DNA of 64,000 nucleotides, taken from positions 434,001 to 498,000 of the forward strand of contig SFVX01000001.1 of assembly GCA_004561445.1 (NCBI GenBank), in the 5' to 3' direction. A model generated the notes under the pieces. That model was not told the origin of the DNA. It made no database searches and saw nothing but the letters and a program-made list of their open reading frames with translations. The position numbers were made by a program, and so were the translations under genes. This stretch comes from a bacterium. Lineage in GTDB: Bacteria; Patescibacteriota; Saccharimonadia; Saccharimonadales; Saccharimonadaceae. How positions within the stretch are numbered: the stretch's first letter is position 1; each line of letters starts with the position of its first letter. Below are positions 8,022 to 16,560 of this stretch, piece after piece.

Positions 8022-9293
8022 ATGGAACAAAGTGGGCAGGTTGGTGGTCAGGCGATGCCGCCACAGATGAATATGCAAATGCCTCCGCAGGGCGGAGCAC
8101 CAATGACAAATCCTGGAATAGCAAATCCAGCGCCAGCTGGCATGCCTCCGATGCCGCCAAATGTAAATCAAGATCCAGAGCAAAAAGCAGTGGATTTTAG
8201 CGCATCGATTACGAATGTCTCGATTATGAACGAAGATGCGCGTATTGAAAGCCTACTTGAAGAATGCGTTAAAACAAAAGCATCTGATCTCCACTTGCAA
8301 GTTGGCCTGCCACCAATTTTACGTATTGATGGCGCATTGCAGCCAGTGGCCGGATATAAAGAGATGGACGAAGCGACGGTAGAGCGCTTGGTTTTTGCAA
8401 CGCTTGAAGATGATCAGAAGCAAATCTTGATTAAAGATAAAGAGTTTGATTATTCTTTCTCGTTTGGCGATCTAGGACGTTTTCGTGTAAACGCCTTCCA
8501 CGAGAAGGGAAATATTGCTGCGGCTTTCCGCTTGATTCCAAATGAAATTCAGTCAATTAGCGAACTCGGTATGCCGCCAATTGTAGAATCGTTTGCGGAG
8601 TACCCACGTGGGCTCGTGCTCGTGACGGGACCGACAGGTTCAGGTAAGTCGACGACGCTTGCTGGCTTGGTCGATAAGATTAACCGCGAGAAAGCCTCGC
8701 ATATTATTACGATTGAGGATCCGATTGAGTTTACGCACAAGTCGCATCGCTCGGTAGTAGTGCAACGTGAGGTACATTATGATACTTACTCGTTCTCGGC
8801 GGCACTTCGTAGCGCTTTGCGTCAGGATCCAGATGTAGTATTGATTGGTGAGATGCGTGATCTCGAGACGATTTCGGCAGCAATCACGATTGCAGAAACG
8901 GGACACCTTGTATTTGCGACACTTCACACTAACTCAGCGGCGCAGAGTATTGATCGTATGATTGACGTCTTCCCGCCACATCAGCAGCCGCAGGTGCGCT
9001 CGCAGCTTTCAAACATCTTGATGGCAATTTGTGCGCAACGCTTGGTACCGGCAATCGGCGGTGGTCGTGTAGTAGCGGCTGAGATAATGATTGCGAATCC
9101 AGCAGTACGCTCAGTGATTCGCGAGGGTAAGACGCACCAGCTAGATACAATTATCCAGACAGGCGCAGATCAGGGTATGCAGACAATGGACCGTACTTTG
9201 GTGAAATTGGTGCAATCTGGTCAGGTGACCTATGATACGGCACGTGAATATGCAGTTGATTTGCAGGAATTCGATAGGTTAGCAAGGGGATAA
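8022..9293 (+). CDS. pilT: Type IV pilus retraction-type ATPase
   Basis: Cytoplasmic hexameric ATPase powering pilus dynamics. The 423-residue protein begins with a Pro/Met/Gln-rich extension of about 65 residues, then the PilT N-terminal domain (ASDLHLQVGLPPILRIDG), Walker A GPTGSGKS near 203, an Asp box (TIEDPIEF), a Walker B region (PDVVLIGEMRD) near 270, and the His box (GHLVFATLHTNSA). It resembles PilT more than PilB, but no separate PilB is in the window. A TATAAT box (8010-8015) lies 6 nt before the ATG, suggesting leaderless translation. pilC follows after 6 nt. Confidence 0.92.
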   Translation: MEQSGQVGGQAMPPQMNMQMPPQGGAPMTNPGIANPAPAGMPPMPPNVNQDPEQKAVDFSASITNVSIMNEDARIESLLEECVKTKASDLHLQVGLPPILRIDGALQPVAGYKEMDEATVERLVFATLEDDQKQILIKDKEFDYSFSFGDLGRFRVNAFHEKGNIAAAFRLIPNEIQSISELGMPPIVESFAEYPRGLVLVTGPTGSGKSTTLAGLVDKINREKASHIITIEDPIEFTHKSHRSVVVQREVHYDTYSFSAALRSALRQDPDVVLIGEMRDLETISAAITIAETGHLVFATLHTNSAAQSIDRMIDVFPPHQQPQVRSQLSNILMAICAQRLVPAIGGGRVVAAEIMIANPAVRSVIREGKTHQLDTIIQTGADQGMQTMDRTLVKLVQSGQVTYDTAREYAVDLQEFDRLARG

Positions 9294-9299
9294 TTATAG

Positions 9300-10496
9300 A
9301 TGAAGCGTTTTACCTATAAGGCAAAAGAGCAAGGCTCATCCAAAGTAATTAAGGGTACTATTCAGGCAGAATCGGAACGTGCTGCCGGTAAGCTTTTGAT
9401 GGATCGTGGATATATTCCAGAATCCATTCGTGATGAAGCTGATGGCGTGATGAAGAGTAAAAAAGTCTCAGCGAACGCGCGCATTACGTTTACGCGCTCG
9501 TTCGCGACTTTGATTGGTGCAGGTTTGCCGTTGGCGCAATCTTTGCGTACAGTAGCAGAGCAAACTGACGATGCGCCGATGAAGGCTTTGATTGAAGAAG
9601 TCTTGGCGGATATCGAGGCGGGTCGTTCGCTTGGTGACGCTTTCTCGAAGCACGATGACGTATTTAGTAATGTTTACTTGGCGCTGATTCGCGCTGGTGA
9701 GGTTTCCGGTACACTCGATTATAGCTTGAAGCGTATTGCCGAGCAGGAAGAGAAGGATGCGAAGACGAAGAGCGCGATTATTGGCGCTATGACTTATCCA
9801 TGTATCGCCCTCGCAGTGATTCTCGTAGTCTTTATTTATATGATGGTGTCGGTCGTGCCTGAGGTGGAAAAGTTGTATGTGTCTGTGAATGAGGAATTGC
9901 CGAAGATTACGGAAATTTTAATTAGTATTAAGAACTTTATTATTAATCAGTGGTATATTGCGCTGATTATTGTGGGCGTGACAGTATTCTTGATTGATCG
10001 CTTCCGTAGAACGGACATGGGTATAGAGTTTATGGCGAAATTTAAACTAAATGTGCCGATGTTCGGTCAGTTATTTAGGACGCTATATATGGCGCGTTTT
10101 GCGCGTACGGCGCAGATTTTGCTATCAACTGGTGTTTCGGTGCTCGATACTTTGAATATTTCAGCTGAGGCTATGAACAATGTAGTGGTTGAAAGATCGA
10201 TTATATCGGCGGCCGAAAAGGTGAAATCTGGTAAGCCGTTCTCTGAGGCGATTCGTGATCAGCCATATATTTTGCCATTGATTCCGCAGATGTCAGCGAT
10301 TGGTGAGCAGTCTGGTAAGATGGATGAAATGCTTGGCAAAGCTGCGCAAGTGTATGAGGATGAGTTTGACGAAAAGGTGGCTGGTATTTCGAAGATGATC
10401 GAGCCAATCATGCTTATTCTGCTTGGTGGTATTGCGGGCGTTTTGGTGGCTGGCGTGCTATTCCCGATCTATGCACTCGTCGAAAAAATTAGCTAA
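9300..10496 (+). CDS. pilC: Type IV pilus inner-membrane platform protein
   Basis: GspF/PilC-family polytopic protein that connects the pilus ATPase to the growing fibre. The 398-residue protein has two GspF repeats (RITFTRSFATLIGAGLPLAQ and the second ARFARTAQILLSTGVSVLDT) and three hydrophobic helices (about 165-190, 215-235 and 365-390). It sits 6 nt after pilT, so the two are co-transcribed. The prepilin follows from its own promoter. Confidence 0.95.
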   Translation: MKRFTYKAKEQGSSKVIKGTIQAESERAAGKLLMDRGYIPESIRDEADGVMKSKKVSANARITFTRSFATLIGAGLPLAQSLRTVAEQTDDAPMKALIEEVLADIEAGRSLGDAFSKHDDVFSNVYLALIRAGEVSGTLDYSLKRIAEQEEKDAKTKSAIIGAMTYPCIALAVILVVFIYMMVSVVPEVEKLYVSVNEELPKITEILISIKNFIINQWYIALIIVGVTVFLIDRFRRTDMGIEFMAKFKLNVPMFGQLFRTLYMARFARTAQILLSTGVSVLDTLNISAEAMNNVVVERSIISAAEKVKSGKPFSEAIRDQPYILPLIPQMSAIGEQSGKMDEMLGKAAQVYEDEFDEKVAGISKMIEPIMLILLGGIAGVLVAGVLFPIYALVEKIS

Positions 10497-10515
10497 AAAT
10501 TGGCTAAAAATGCAC

Positions 10516-10544
10516 TTGATTTTAGCATAAGCATTAATTATACT
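10516..10544 (+). promoter_or_regulatory. Promoter of the prepilin gene
   Basis: TTGATT (10516-10521), a 17-nt spacer and TATACT (10539-10544). It gives the pilin its own transcript with a leader of about 90 nt. Confidence 0.78.
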
Positions 10545-10558
10545 GATAGTAAATGCAA

Positions 10559-10621
10559 TTTTGCAGTTGGTGACAGCCCAGGGGCTCTGGGAAATCCAAA
10601 GTAGAGTTGCCAATTGCAAAA
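10559..10621 (+). promoter_or_regulatory. Structured 5' leader of the prepilin mRNA
   Basis: TTTTGCAGTTGG (10559-10570) pairs with CCAATTGCAAAA (10610-10621) over 12 positions with one G-U pair. It encloses a CCCAG/CTGGG hairpin and ends only a few bases before the AAAAAAGGAG ribosome site. Confidence 0.6.
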
Positions 10622-10639
10622 ATAAAAAAGGAGCATAAA

Positions 10640-11173
10640 ATGACAAAACAAAATAAAAAAGGCTTTACGATCATTGAGGTCGTGTTGGTTCTTGCCATCG
10701 GTGGTCTTATCTTCTTGATGGTCTTCATCGCATTGCCAGCTTTGCAGCGTTCTCAGCGCAACACTCAGCGTGAGGATGACTTGGCTCGTGTGCTTACTGC
10801 TGTTAACGACTATCAGACCAACAACTCCGGTAAGACACCTTTCGAGGATGGTAAAACTGTCAACGCTAACTTCTTGAAGCGCTATGTCGACGAGGAAACT
10901 CAATATGACGCTACAAAGCCTATTACTGTATGTGGTGACCAATTTAAGGATCCAGATGGTGAATGTTACCAGATTAAGGTTCGTGGCACTGGTCAAGCTG
11001 GTGAAGTAGGCAAGGCAACTGGTCTAACAGACTTTGATCACACATTCTATGTATATACTAACGCTGGTTGTGGTGACCTTGAAGGTACCTACAACGTCGG
11101 TACTGGTAAGCGCCAAGTTGCTATCTTCTTCGTAGAAGAGGGTGGTGCTGTTGCTTGCAACGACAACCACTAA
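10640..11173 (+). CDS. Type IV prepilin
   Basis: Likely major pilin. The start is ATG 10640, preceded by AAAAAAGGAG. A 7-residue lysine-rich leader ends in the prepilin cleavage site G-FTIIEV with the conserved E at mature position 5, followed by a single hydrophobic helix and a globular domain. Four cysteines in the C-terminal part could form disulfides. The 177-residue length fits. The promoter, structured leader and downstream terminator mark an abundant monocistronic message, and the prepilin peptidase gene follows. Confidence 0.9.
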   Translation: MTKQNKKGFTIIEVVLVLAIGGLIFLMVFIALPALQRSQRNTQREDDLARVLTAVNDYQTNNSGKTPFEDGKTVNANFLKRYVDEETQYDATKPITVCGDQFKDPDGECYQIKVRGTGQAGEVGKATGLTDFDHTFYVYTNAGCGDLEGTYNVGTGKRQVAIFFVEEGGAVACNDNH

Positions 11174-11187
11174 AATTAGTTGTTAAT

Positions 11188-11217
11188 AAAAGCCTCCGGG
11201 GAGCCGGGGGCTTTTTG
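11188..11217 (+). terminator. Terminator of the prepilin gene
   Basis: AAAGCCTCCGG pairs with CCGGGGGCTTT, followed by a T run. Confidence 0.85.
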
Positions 11218-11269
11218 TTGGGCCTTATGGTGGTAAACTAATTAGCATAAGCTGTGATAAGATAAGTAT

Positions 11270-12076
11270 ATGAAGATATTTGTGGCGGTAATGTTGTTTG
11301 TGATTGGCGCGATGATGGGGTCGTTTGCTTGCTGCCAGGTTTGGCGTATAAAGAAGCACGATAAATCAAAGCGTTCGCATTGTATGAAATGTAAGTACCA
11401 GTTGAGATGGTATGACAATATTCCGATAGTGAGTTGGTTGGCGCTTAGCGGTAAATGTCGCAAGTGCAAAAAGCCAATCGGATGCATGGAGATTTTAGCG
11501 GAGCTTCTATTGGGAATCATGTTTGTGGCGAGCTTTTTGTTGTGGCCGCGATATGATGCGCTGATGGCGGGAAATCCATGGGAAGTGGCGCGCTTTGCCA
11601 CGTTTTTGATGTTATTGGTGGCGCTCACGATTTCGTTTATCTTTGACTTGAAATGGAGTGAGCTTCCGATGGCGTCGCTGATTGCGGGAGGTGTGCTTGG
11701 TGTCGTGATGTTGGGTATAAATGTGGCAGAGACGGTTGTGGCTGGCATTTTTGGTTGGTCGATGGCGATCTCGATTTTTGGAGCGCTAATGATTTTGCCG
11801 GGGTTGTATTTTGTGATGTATAAGATTAGTAGTGAACGCTGGGTGGGGAGTGGTGACTGGATTTTGAATATTGGGCTAGCGCTGGCGCTTTCAGATTTCT
11901 GGTTGGCGATTTTTGCGATGTTCTTGGCAAATTTTTTGGGATGTATTGCGTTTTTGCCGGGAGCAATTAGTAAAAAAGATATAAATATGAAGATTCCGTT
12001 TGGACCGTTTTTGATTGCGGCGTTTTGGATTATTTATATGGCGCAGAATTTAGTTTTTAATTTGGTAGCTATTTAA
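11270..12076 (+). CDS. pilD: Prepilin peptidase (A24 family)
   Basis: Membrane aspartyl protease that removes the prepilin leader and may N-methylate the new N-terminus. The 268-residue polytopic protein has the N-terminal A24 region (GSFACCQVWRI, two CxxC pairs in HCMKCKYQ and CRKCKKPIG with DNIPIVSWL between), the first catalytic Asp in SFIFDLKWSELPM and the second in the GSGD motif near residue 203. Its start lies 6 nt after a TAAGAT -10-like box, consistent with leaderless translation. It is followed after 1 nt by the xer gene. Confidence 0.93.
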   Translation: MKIFVAVMLFVIGAMMGSFACCQVWRIKKHDKSKRSHCMKCKYQLRWYDNIPIVSWLALSGKCRKCKKPIGCMEILAELLLGIMFVASFLLWPRYDALMAGNPWEVARFATFLMLLVALTISFIFDLKWSELPMASLIAGGVLGVVMLGINVAETVVAGIFGWSMAISIFGALMILPGLYFVMYKISSERWVGSGDWILNIGLALALSDFWLAIFAMFLANFLGCIAFLPGAISKKDINMKIPFGPFLIAAFWIIYMAQNLVFNLVAI

Positions 12077-12077
12077 A

Positions 12078-12998
12078 ATGTACGTTTCGGATTTGGCATT
12101 AGATTTCGTGGAGTCGCTAGAAGTTGAAGGTGGGCGCAGTCGCAATACGACGCGAAACTATGAGTTATATCTAGCGCGATTAACGGAGTTTGGCGGCGAA
12201 GAGCTAAAACCAAAAGATATTACGCCAGAATGGCTGAGAAAATACCGTTTATGGTTGAATCGTTACGAAACGTCGCAAGGAAAAGGTTTGTCGGTAATGA
12301 CGCAGGCTTATCATTTGATTGCACTGCGTGGATTTTTGAAATATTTAGCAAAGCGAAATATAGAGTCGTTGCCGCCGAGCTTAGTGGAGTTGCCGCGTAC
12401 GCATCGAGCACAAGTAACGTTTTTGCATGTGGATGAGATTGAGCGAATTTTGGCTGAGGTTCCCCTGGATACAGAGACGGGTTTGCGCGATAGGGCGATA
12501 TTGGAACTGCTTTTTTCGACGGGGCTACGTGTGTCAGAGTTAATACGGCTTAATCGTGATTCAATAAACTTAGACCGTAAAGAATTTGTGGTGCGTGGAA
12601 AAGGTCAAAAAGATAGACCAGTTTTCGTGTCGGACTCGGCAGCGATGGCGATTGCGGATTATTTGGAAGAGCGCAAGGATAGCTTGCCAGCTCTGTTTTT
12701 GAATAACTCAAAAAATCAGCCACCGGTTGGCACGACGGGTGATTATCGTAGGCTGACGCCACGTAGCGTGGAGCGTATCGTTGAAAAATATGTACGAGAA
12801 GCAGGAATTACGAAACATGTGACGCCACATACTTTGAGGCACTCTTTTGCGACGGATTTATTGATGAACGGGGCGGATTTACGCTCCGTGCAAGCAATGC
12901 TAGGGCATTCGGATATTTCGACGACGCAGATTTATACGCATGTGACGGATATGCAACTTAAAAATGTGCATGAGAAATTCCACAGCGAGACCGATTAA
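12078..12998 (+). CDS. xerD: Tyrosine recombinase, XerC/XerD-like
   Basis: Site-specific recombinase, most likely the one that resolves chromosome dimers at dif. The 306-residue protein has the N-terminal SAM-like DNA-binding domain (residues 1-95) and the catalytic domain with R in STGLRVSEL, K in GKGQKDRPV, HTLRHSFAT, GHSDISTTQIY and the Tyr nucleophile in YTHV. Only one Xer is visible, so it may act alone as archaeal XerA does. It is co-directional with pilD with a 1-nt gap. No integron, phage or attachment site is visible nearby. Confidence 0.9.
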   Translation: MYVSDLALDFVESLEVEGGRSRNTTRNYELYLARLTEFGGEELKPKDITPEWLRKYRLWLNRYETSQGKGLSVMTQAYHLIALRGFLKYLAKRNIESLPPSLVELPRTHRAQVTFLHVDEIERILAEVPLDTETGLRDRAILELLFSTGLRVSELIRLNRDSINLDRKEFVVRGKGQKDRPVFVSDSAAMAIADYLEERKDSLPALFLNNSKNQPPVGTTGDYRRLTPRSVERIVEKYVREAGITKHVTPHTLRHSFATDLLMNGADLRSVQAMLGHSDISTTQIYTHVTDMQLKNVHEKFHSETD

Positions 12999-13038
12999 TT
13001 CTTATGGTAAAATTAAGGTAGAAGAAAATAGGAGAAAT

Positions 13039-14058
13039 ATGCAAGAGAACGAAAATCCATTTGGCCCACAGCCAAATCTTGATGCGGTGCCAGCACCAGA
13101 GGCGTCGACACCAGTAGTTGACCAGCCTGTGGCGCAGCCAGTGGTTGATGCGACGGCTCAGCCGGCAATAGGTGTGGCGGCTCAACCCGTAGTAAATACG
13201 CAACCCGCAAGTGCTCAACCTGTAGCTGGTGCGCCAGTAGTCGAAAGTAATGCTAAGAAGCCTAGCAAAGGTTTGATTATTGGAATTATCGCGGGCGTAG
13301 TTGTAGTAGTGGCGATTATTCTTGGCATTATCTTTATTCCAATGTTGTTTGCGCCTGATTATGAAGATGCAAATGAGAAAATAAGCGCATTTCATGATGC
13401 AGTTAGCGAAGTTAATTATGGCGATGGATGTTCGAGCGTAGGTAACGAATTTAGCGATAAAGACGTAAGCGATGAAGAATATGAGAAATACGCCACAAAG
13501 TGTCTTGAAGAACTCGAAAAGATGAACAATGCACTAAATGAGCTTGGGAAGTCGACCGGCGTAAAGAACGATAAGGAGCATAAAGAGCTCTTCGATAAGC
13601 TGAAAGCTTCTCATGACATTGTGGCGCCAAAGATGAAAGATTATGTTGAATTAAGTAAGGCTTCGCATAGTTTTGTAGCAAATACGCGCTATATTTCTAA
13701 TGTCGAAAAGATTACTGATACGCAAATCGACAAAATGACCGAAAAGATGTCTAGCTCTTCGAATAAGATCGCCAAAGAATATGGCCCGAAATTGAATTCT
13801 GCCTTGAAGGCTTACGTGAAGGCATACAAGGCGTATAAGAATGCCTTGAATGATAGCAGTTATAGTTATTCGAAATATGCCGAATACCGTGATGCCTACT
13901 ACGAAAAGGAGGAAGAGTTCGAAGAAATTGCGGATAAATTTAGTAAAGCAGTAGAAGAAGAGTATACTGATGCAATCGAGAATGAAGGTGATAATTTGAC
14001 CGATATTGCGAACGAGCTTGAAGAAAAAATCTTTAGGAAATACTTGGATTCCGAGTAG
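13039..14058 (+). CDS. Membrane-anchored protein with disordered N-terminus
   Basis: Unrecognised 339-residue protein. The start ATG 13039 is chosen for its TAGGAG site. Residues 1-75 are Pro/Ala/Gln/Val-rich and probably disordered in the cytoplasm. One strongly hydrophobic helix follows (GLIIGIIAGVVVVVAIILGI). The extracytoplasmic part is Lys/Glu-rich with likely coiled coils and two cysteines early on. The architecture is shared with the genes at 17320, 18340, 32034 and 33003, although sequence similarity is low. A terminator follows at 14064. Confidence 0.75.
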   Translation: MQENENPFGPQPNLDAVPAPEASTPVVDQPVAQPVVDATAQPAIGVAAQPVVNTQPASAQPVAGAPVVESNAKKPSKGLIIGIIAGVVVVVAIILGIIFIPMLFAPDYEDANEKISAFHDAVSEVNYGDGCSSVGNEFSDKDVSDEEYEKYATKCLEELEKMNNALNELGKSTGVKNDKEHKELFDKLKASHDIVAPKMKDYVELSKASHSFVANTRYISNVEKITDTQIDKMTEKMSSSSNKIAKEYGPKLNSALKAYVKAYKAYKNALNDSSYSYSKYAEYRDAYYEKEEEFEEIADKFSKAVEEEYTDAIENEGDNLTDIANELEEKIFRKYLDSE

Positions 14059-14063
14059 AATAA

Positions 14064-14096
14064 TGGCTAGCATTTCTTAGAGGTGCTAGCTTTTTA
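14064..14096 (+). terminator. Terminator
   Basis: GGCTAGCA pairs with TGCTAGCT, followed by TTTTTAT. Confidence 0.8.
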
Positions 14097-14151
14097 TAAC
14101 AGATTAGATTATAATCGTAAAAAGTGAGTCCCGACAGGGAGAAGGAATTTT

Positions 14152-14739
14152 ATGGCAGAGAAGAAAGCTGAGCAAAAAGCTGAGGCGAAAAAGGCAGAAG
14201 TAACGGCGGCAAATATCTATCTCGATAAAAAGAACGACCCAATGGTTCAGCGTACTTTAATTATCTTTAAACCAGATGCAGTGCAGCGCGGAATTGTGGG
14301 TGAAATCTTGAGCCGTTTTGAGCGTGTGGGGCTAAAAATTGTTGGCGCCAAGATGGTCAACCCTGATCAGGATCAATACTATGCACACTATGAAGGCATT
14401 TCGAAGATGATTTCACGTCGTGGTCAAAAAGCTTTTGATGTAACTCTGAAGTTCATGACATCGGGTCCAGTGATTGCGATGGTGCTTGAAGGCGTTGAGG
14501 CGGTACCGCTCGTACGCAAGATGGTTGGTTCGACTGAGCCAATGGCGGCGGATATGGGTACGATTCGTGGCGATTATGCACACATCAGCTTTGGTTATGC
14601 GGACGCACACGACGAGGCGGTGCCGAACTTGATTCACGCTTCGGGCAACCCAGAAGAGGCTGAAGCTGAGGTTTCGTACTGGTTTAAACCGGAAGAAATT
14701 CAGACTTATAAGACTTTGGCAGAAAAATATACGCGTTAA
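14152..14739 (+). CDS. ndk: Nucleoside diphosphate kinase with N-terminal extension
   Basis: Transfers phosphate between NTPs and NDPs through a phosphohistidine. The 195-residue protein exceeds the usual 135-150 because of a Lys/Ala/Glu-rich N-terminal tail of about 30 residues and an insertion. Family motifs are RTLIIFKPDAVQRGIVGEI, the GPVIAMVLEG strand, the MGTIRGDYA nucleotide site and the catalytic His in NLIHASGNPEEAEAE. The gene is monocistronic. A salvage enzyme fits a bacterium that takes nucleotides from a host. Confidence 0.96.
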   Translation: MAEKKAEQKAEAKKAEVTAANIYLDKKNDPMVQRTLIIFKPDAVQRGIVGEILSRFERVGLKIVGAKMVNPDQDQYYAHYEGISKMISRRGQKAFDVTLKFMTSGPVIAMVLEGVEAVPLVRKMVGSTEPMAADMGTIRGDYAHISFGYADAHDEAVPNLIHASGNPEEAEAEVSYWFKPEEIQTYKTLAEKYTR

Positions 14740-14749
14740 ATCTTGCATT

Positions 14750-14786
14750 TAGGCGCTAGCTCATACAAGGGCTGGCGTCTTTTTGT
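14750..14786 (+). terminator. Terminator of ndk
   Basis: GGCGCTAGC pairs with GCTGGCGTC (G-U pairs allowed), followed by TTTTTG. Confidence 0.7.
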
Positions 14787-14803
14787 GGTAAAATGTAGGT
14801 AGT

Positions 14804-14879
14804 GGCCCGGTAACTCAATGGATAGAGTAGCTCCGTCCTAAGGAGAAGGTTATGCGTTCGACTCGCGTCCGGGCTACCA
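14804..14879 (+). tRNA. tRNA-Arg(CCT)
   Basis: The 76-nt cloverleaf has acceptor GGCCCGG with CCGGGCT, the anticodon loop GTCCTAA (anticodon CCT, reading AGG), a T-loop beginning TTCGACT, and an encoded CCA. Confidence 0.95.
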
Positions 14880-14931
14880 AGTCTCGCTCCTGAAAATGGG
14901 CGCGATTTTTGTTTATGGTATAATAATAGTA

Positions 14932-15438
14932 ATGACAGCCGATTTTGAAGGGCAACGCAAAGGGGAGGAAGTAATTTTAGTGTTCAGGCGTCATATTTTG
15001 ACGTCCGTGAAAGGTTTTTGCTTCTTTGTGCTGTTTGCGGCGCTGGGCGGGGGGTTGATTTATCTTTTGCGCGATAATGCTCAAATGATTTGGGTGGGGG
15101 TTGCGCTAGTTTTGGTTGGAGCGATGTGCTGGCTATATAGTTATATATTGTGGCATTTTAGCTATTATTTATTGACTAATGAGAGACTGAGACAAGTAAG
15201 GCAGAAGGGGCTTTTTAAACGTACGGTCGTAGATCTTGACCTTGCAAAAATAATGGCAGTAAGTTATGGTGTGCCGGGATTGATGGGAAATATGTTTAAT
15301 TACGGAACGATATTGGTGCAGACGGCGGCAGGTGATTTGATATTGAGTCGGGTAAGCCATCCAGAAGAAGTACATGCAGAGTTGCAAAATGCAGCGCACG
15401 TGGTGGATATAAAGGAAGAGGACGAAGATGAAGATTAA
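14932..15438 (+). CDS. Membrane protein with bacterial PH domain (YdbS/bPH2-like)
   Basis: 168-residue protein with two adjacent hydrophobic helices (about residues 25-45 and 53-75) followed by a bPH2-like segment (YYLLTNERLRQVRQKGLF, then a GTILVQTAAGD strand pair) and an acidic tail. The family role is unknown. The start MTADFEG at 14932 is preferred because a TATAAT box (14919-14924) ends 7 nt upstream, implying a leaderless mRNA. Its end overlaps the following foldase-like gene by 11 nt, so the two are coupled. Confidence 0.8.
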   Translation: MTADFEGQRKGEEVILVFRRHILTSVKGFCFFVLFAALGGGLIYLLRDNAQMIWVGVALVLVGAMCWLYSYILWHFSYYLLTNERLRQVRQKGLFKRTVVDLDLAKIMAVSYGVPGLMGNMFNYGTILVQTAAGDLILSRVSHPEEVHAELQNAAHVVDIKEEDEDED

Positions 15439-16519
15439 GGAATTATTGAAGAAAAAGGAACAAGGCGAGAAAAAGATTAGTAGCCGCGTAGTGACGCAGG
15501 CGAATCTTGAAGAGTCGCGCGAGGAAGTGCTAACGAAGGGAAAGAAGTTTCGTTATCCATTTCAGTATGCGAAGCATCGCTTGATGATCAACGCAATCTT
15601 GATTGGATTGATTGCGCTTGGTGCATTTGCATTTGTTGGATGGTTCCAACTTTATAAGATGAATAGCACGGGTGACGTGGCATATCGCTTTACGCGCGTG
15701 ATTCCACTTTCGGTGGCTGATGTAGATGGCAAAAAAGTGCGTTTTTCGGATTATTTGATGTTGTATCGCAGTAGTATTGCGTCGATTGAGCGTCAGCAAG
15801 GCAAATTTGATGATTCAGAAGACTCAAAGAGTCAGATGGAGTTTTATCGTCGTCAGGCTTTGAATTCGGCGGAGGATTATGCGTATGCGATGGCGCTGCT
15901 GGATGAATTGGGTAAGAGTGTGACAGATGAAGAGATTGATGAGGTTGTGAATAAGCATCGCATGATTGAGGGCGAAATGCGCAGCGAAGCTTCGTTTGCG
16001 GGAATTGTGCGCGAGAATTTTGGACTAAGCTTGACGGAATATCGTCGCATGCTGGAGCTTTCGTTAGCGAAGAAGAAAATCTCGGTAGAAACAGATACAG
16101 AGGCGCGTGAATTAGCGGATAAAATTAGCAAGACCTTGGTGTCGAATAAAGATATGCAGGCCGCAATGGCGGAGTATGCAGATAGCGATAAAGTGACATA
16201 CGAAACGACAAATAGTGCAGTCGGACGCGATAATCTTGATAGTGGGCGGGCCGAAATGGCGTTTGCGCTGGAGAAAGTAGGTGATATTTCGGAGCCGTTT
16301 GTGTCGGCGAATGGTGATGGTTATTATATCGTGAAGTTGACGGCGAAAGCGGAGGATTCGGTGTCGTATGAGTCAATTTGGATTCGTTTTACGATGTTTG
16401 ATCAGAAGATGCAGGAACTACGTGAGGAAGAAAAAGTACATGAGCGCATTAAAATTAATAGCGATGTGGCGTCCGACGAAGAAGAGCCAGTAATAGATGA
16501 AACGGTAGAAGAACAGTAG
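15428..16519 (+). CDS. Membrane-anchored PpiC/SurA-type peptidyl-prolyl isomerase
   Basis: Probable extracytoplasmic folding factor. The 363-residue protein has a charged cytoplasmic N-terminus of about 50 residues, a single membrane helix (LMINAILIGLIALGAFAFVGW), a SurA-N-like helical region with a regularly spaced DEEIDEVVNKHRMIEGEM segment, and a C-terminal parvulin-like segment (GDISEPFVSANGDGYYIVKL). It is translationally coupled to the bPH2 gene and ends at a terminator. Clients may include secreted or pilus proteins, but that is inference. Confidence 0.85.
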   Translation: MKIKELLKKKEQGEKKISSRVVTQANLEESREEVLTKGKKFRYPFQYAKHRLMINAILIGLIALGAFAFVGWFQLYKMNSTGDVAYRFTRVIPLSVADVDGKKVRFSDYLMLYRSSIASIERQQGKFDDSEDSKSQMEFYRRQALNSAEDYAYAMALLDELGKSVTDEEIDEVVNKHRMIEGEMRSEASFAGIVRENFGLSLTEYRRMLELSLAKKKISVETDTEARELADKISKTLVSNKDMQAAMAEYADSDKVTYETTNSAVGRDNLDSGRAEMAFALEKVGDISEPFVSANGDGYYIVKLTAKAEDSVSYESIWIRFTMFDQKMQELREEEKVHERIKINSDVASDEEEPVIDETVEEQ

Positions 16520-16529
16520 CTTTAAGATT

Positions 16530-16560
16530 TTAAAATCCCCCTTTGGTGGGGGATTTTTAT
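16530..16560. terminator. Bidirectional terminator
   Basis: AAAATCCCCC and GGGGGATTTTT form a stem with T runs on both strands, between convergent genes. Confidence 0.85.

Noticed and set aside
12078..12998. Xer-like gene as an integrase of a mobile element
   Set aside because: It is coupled to pilD, has the length and motifs of Xer, and no attachment-site repeats or cargo genes flank it.
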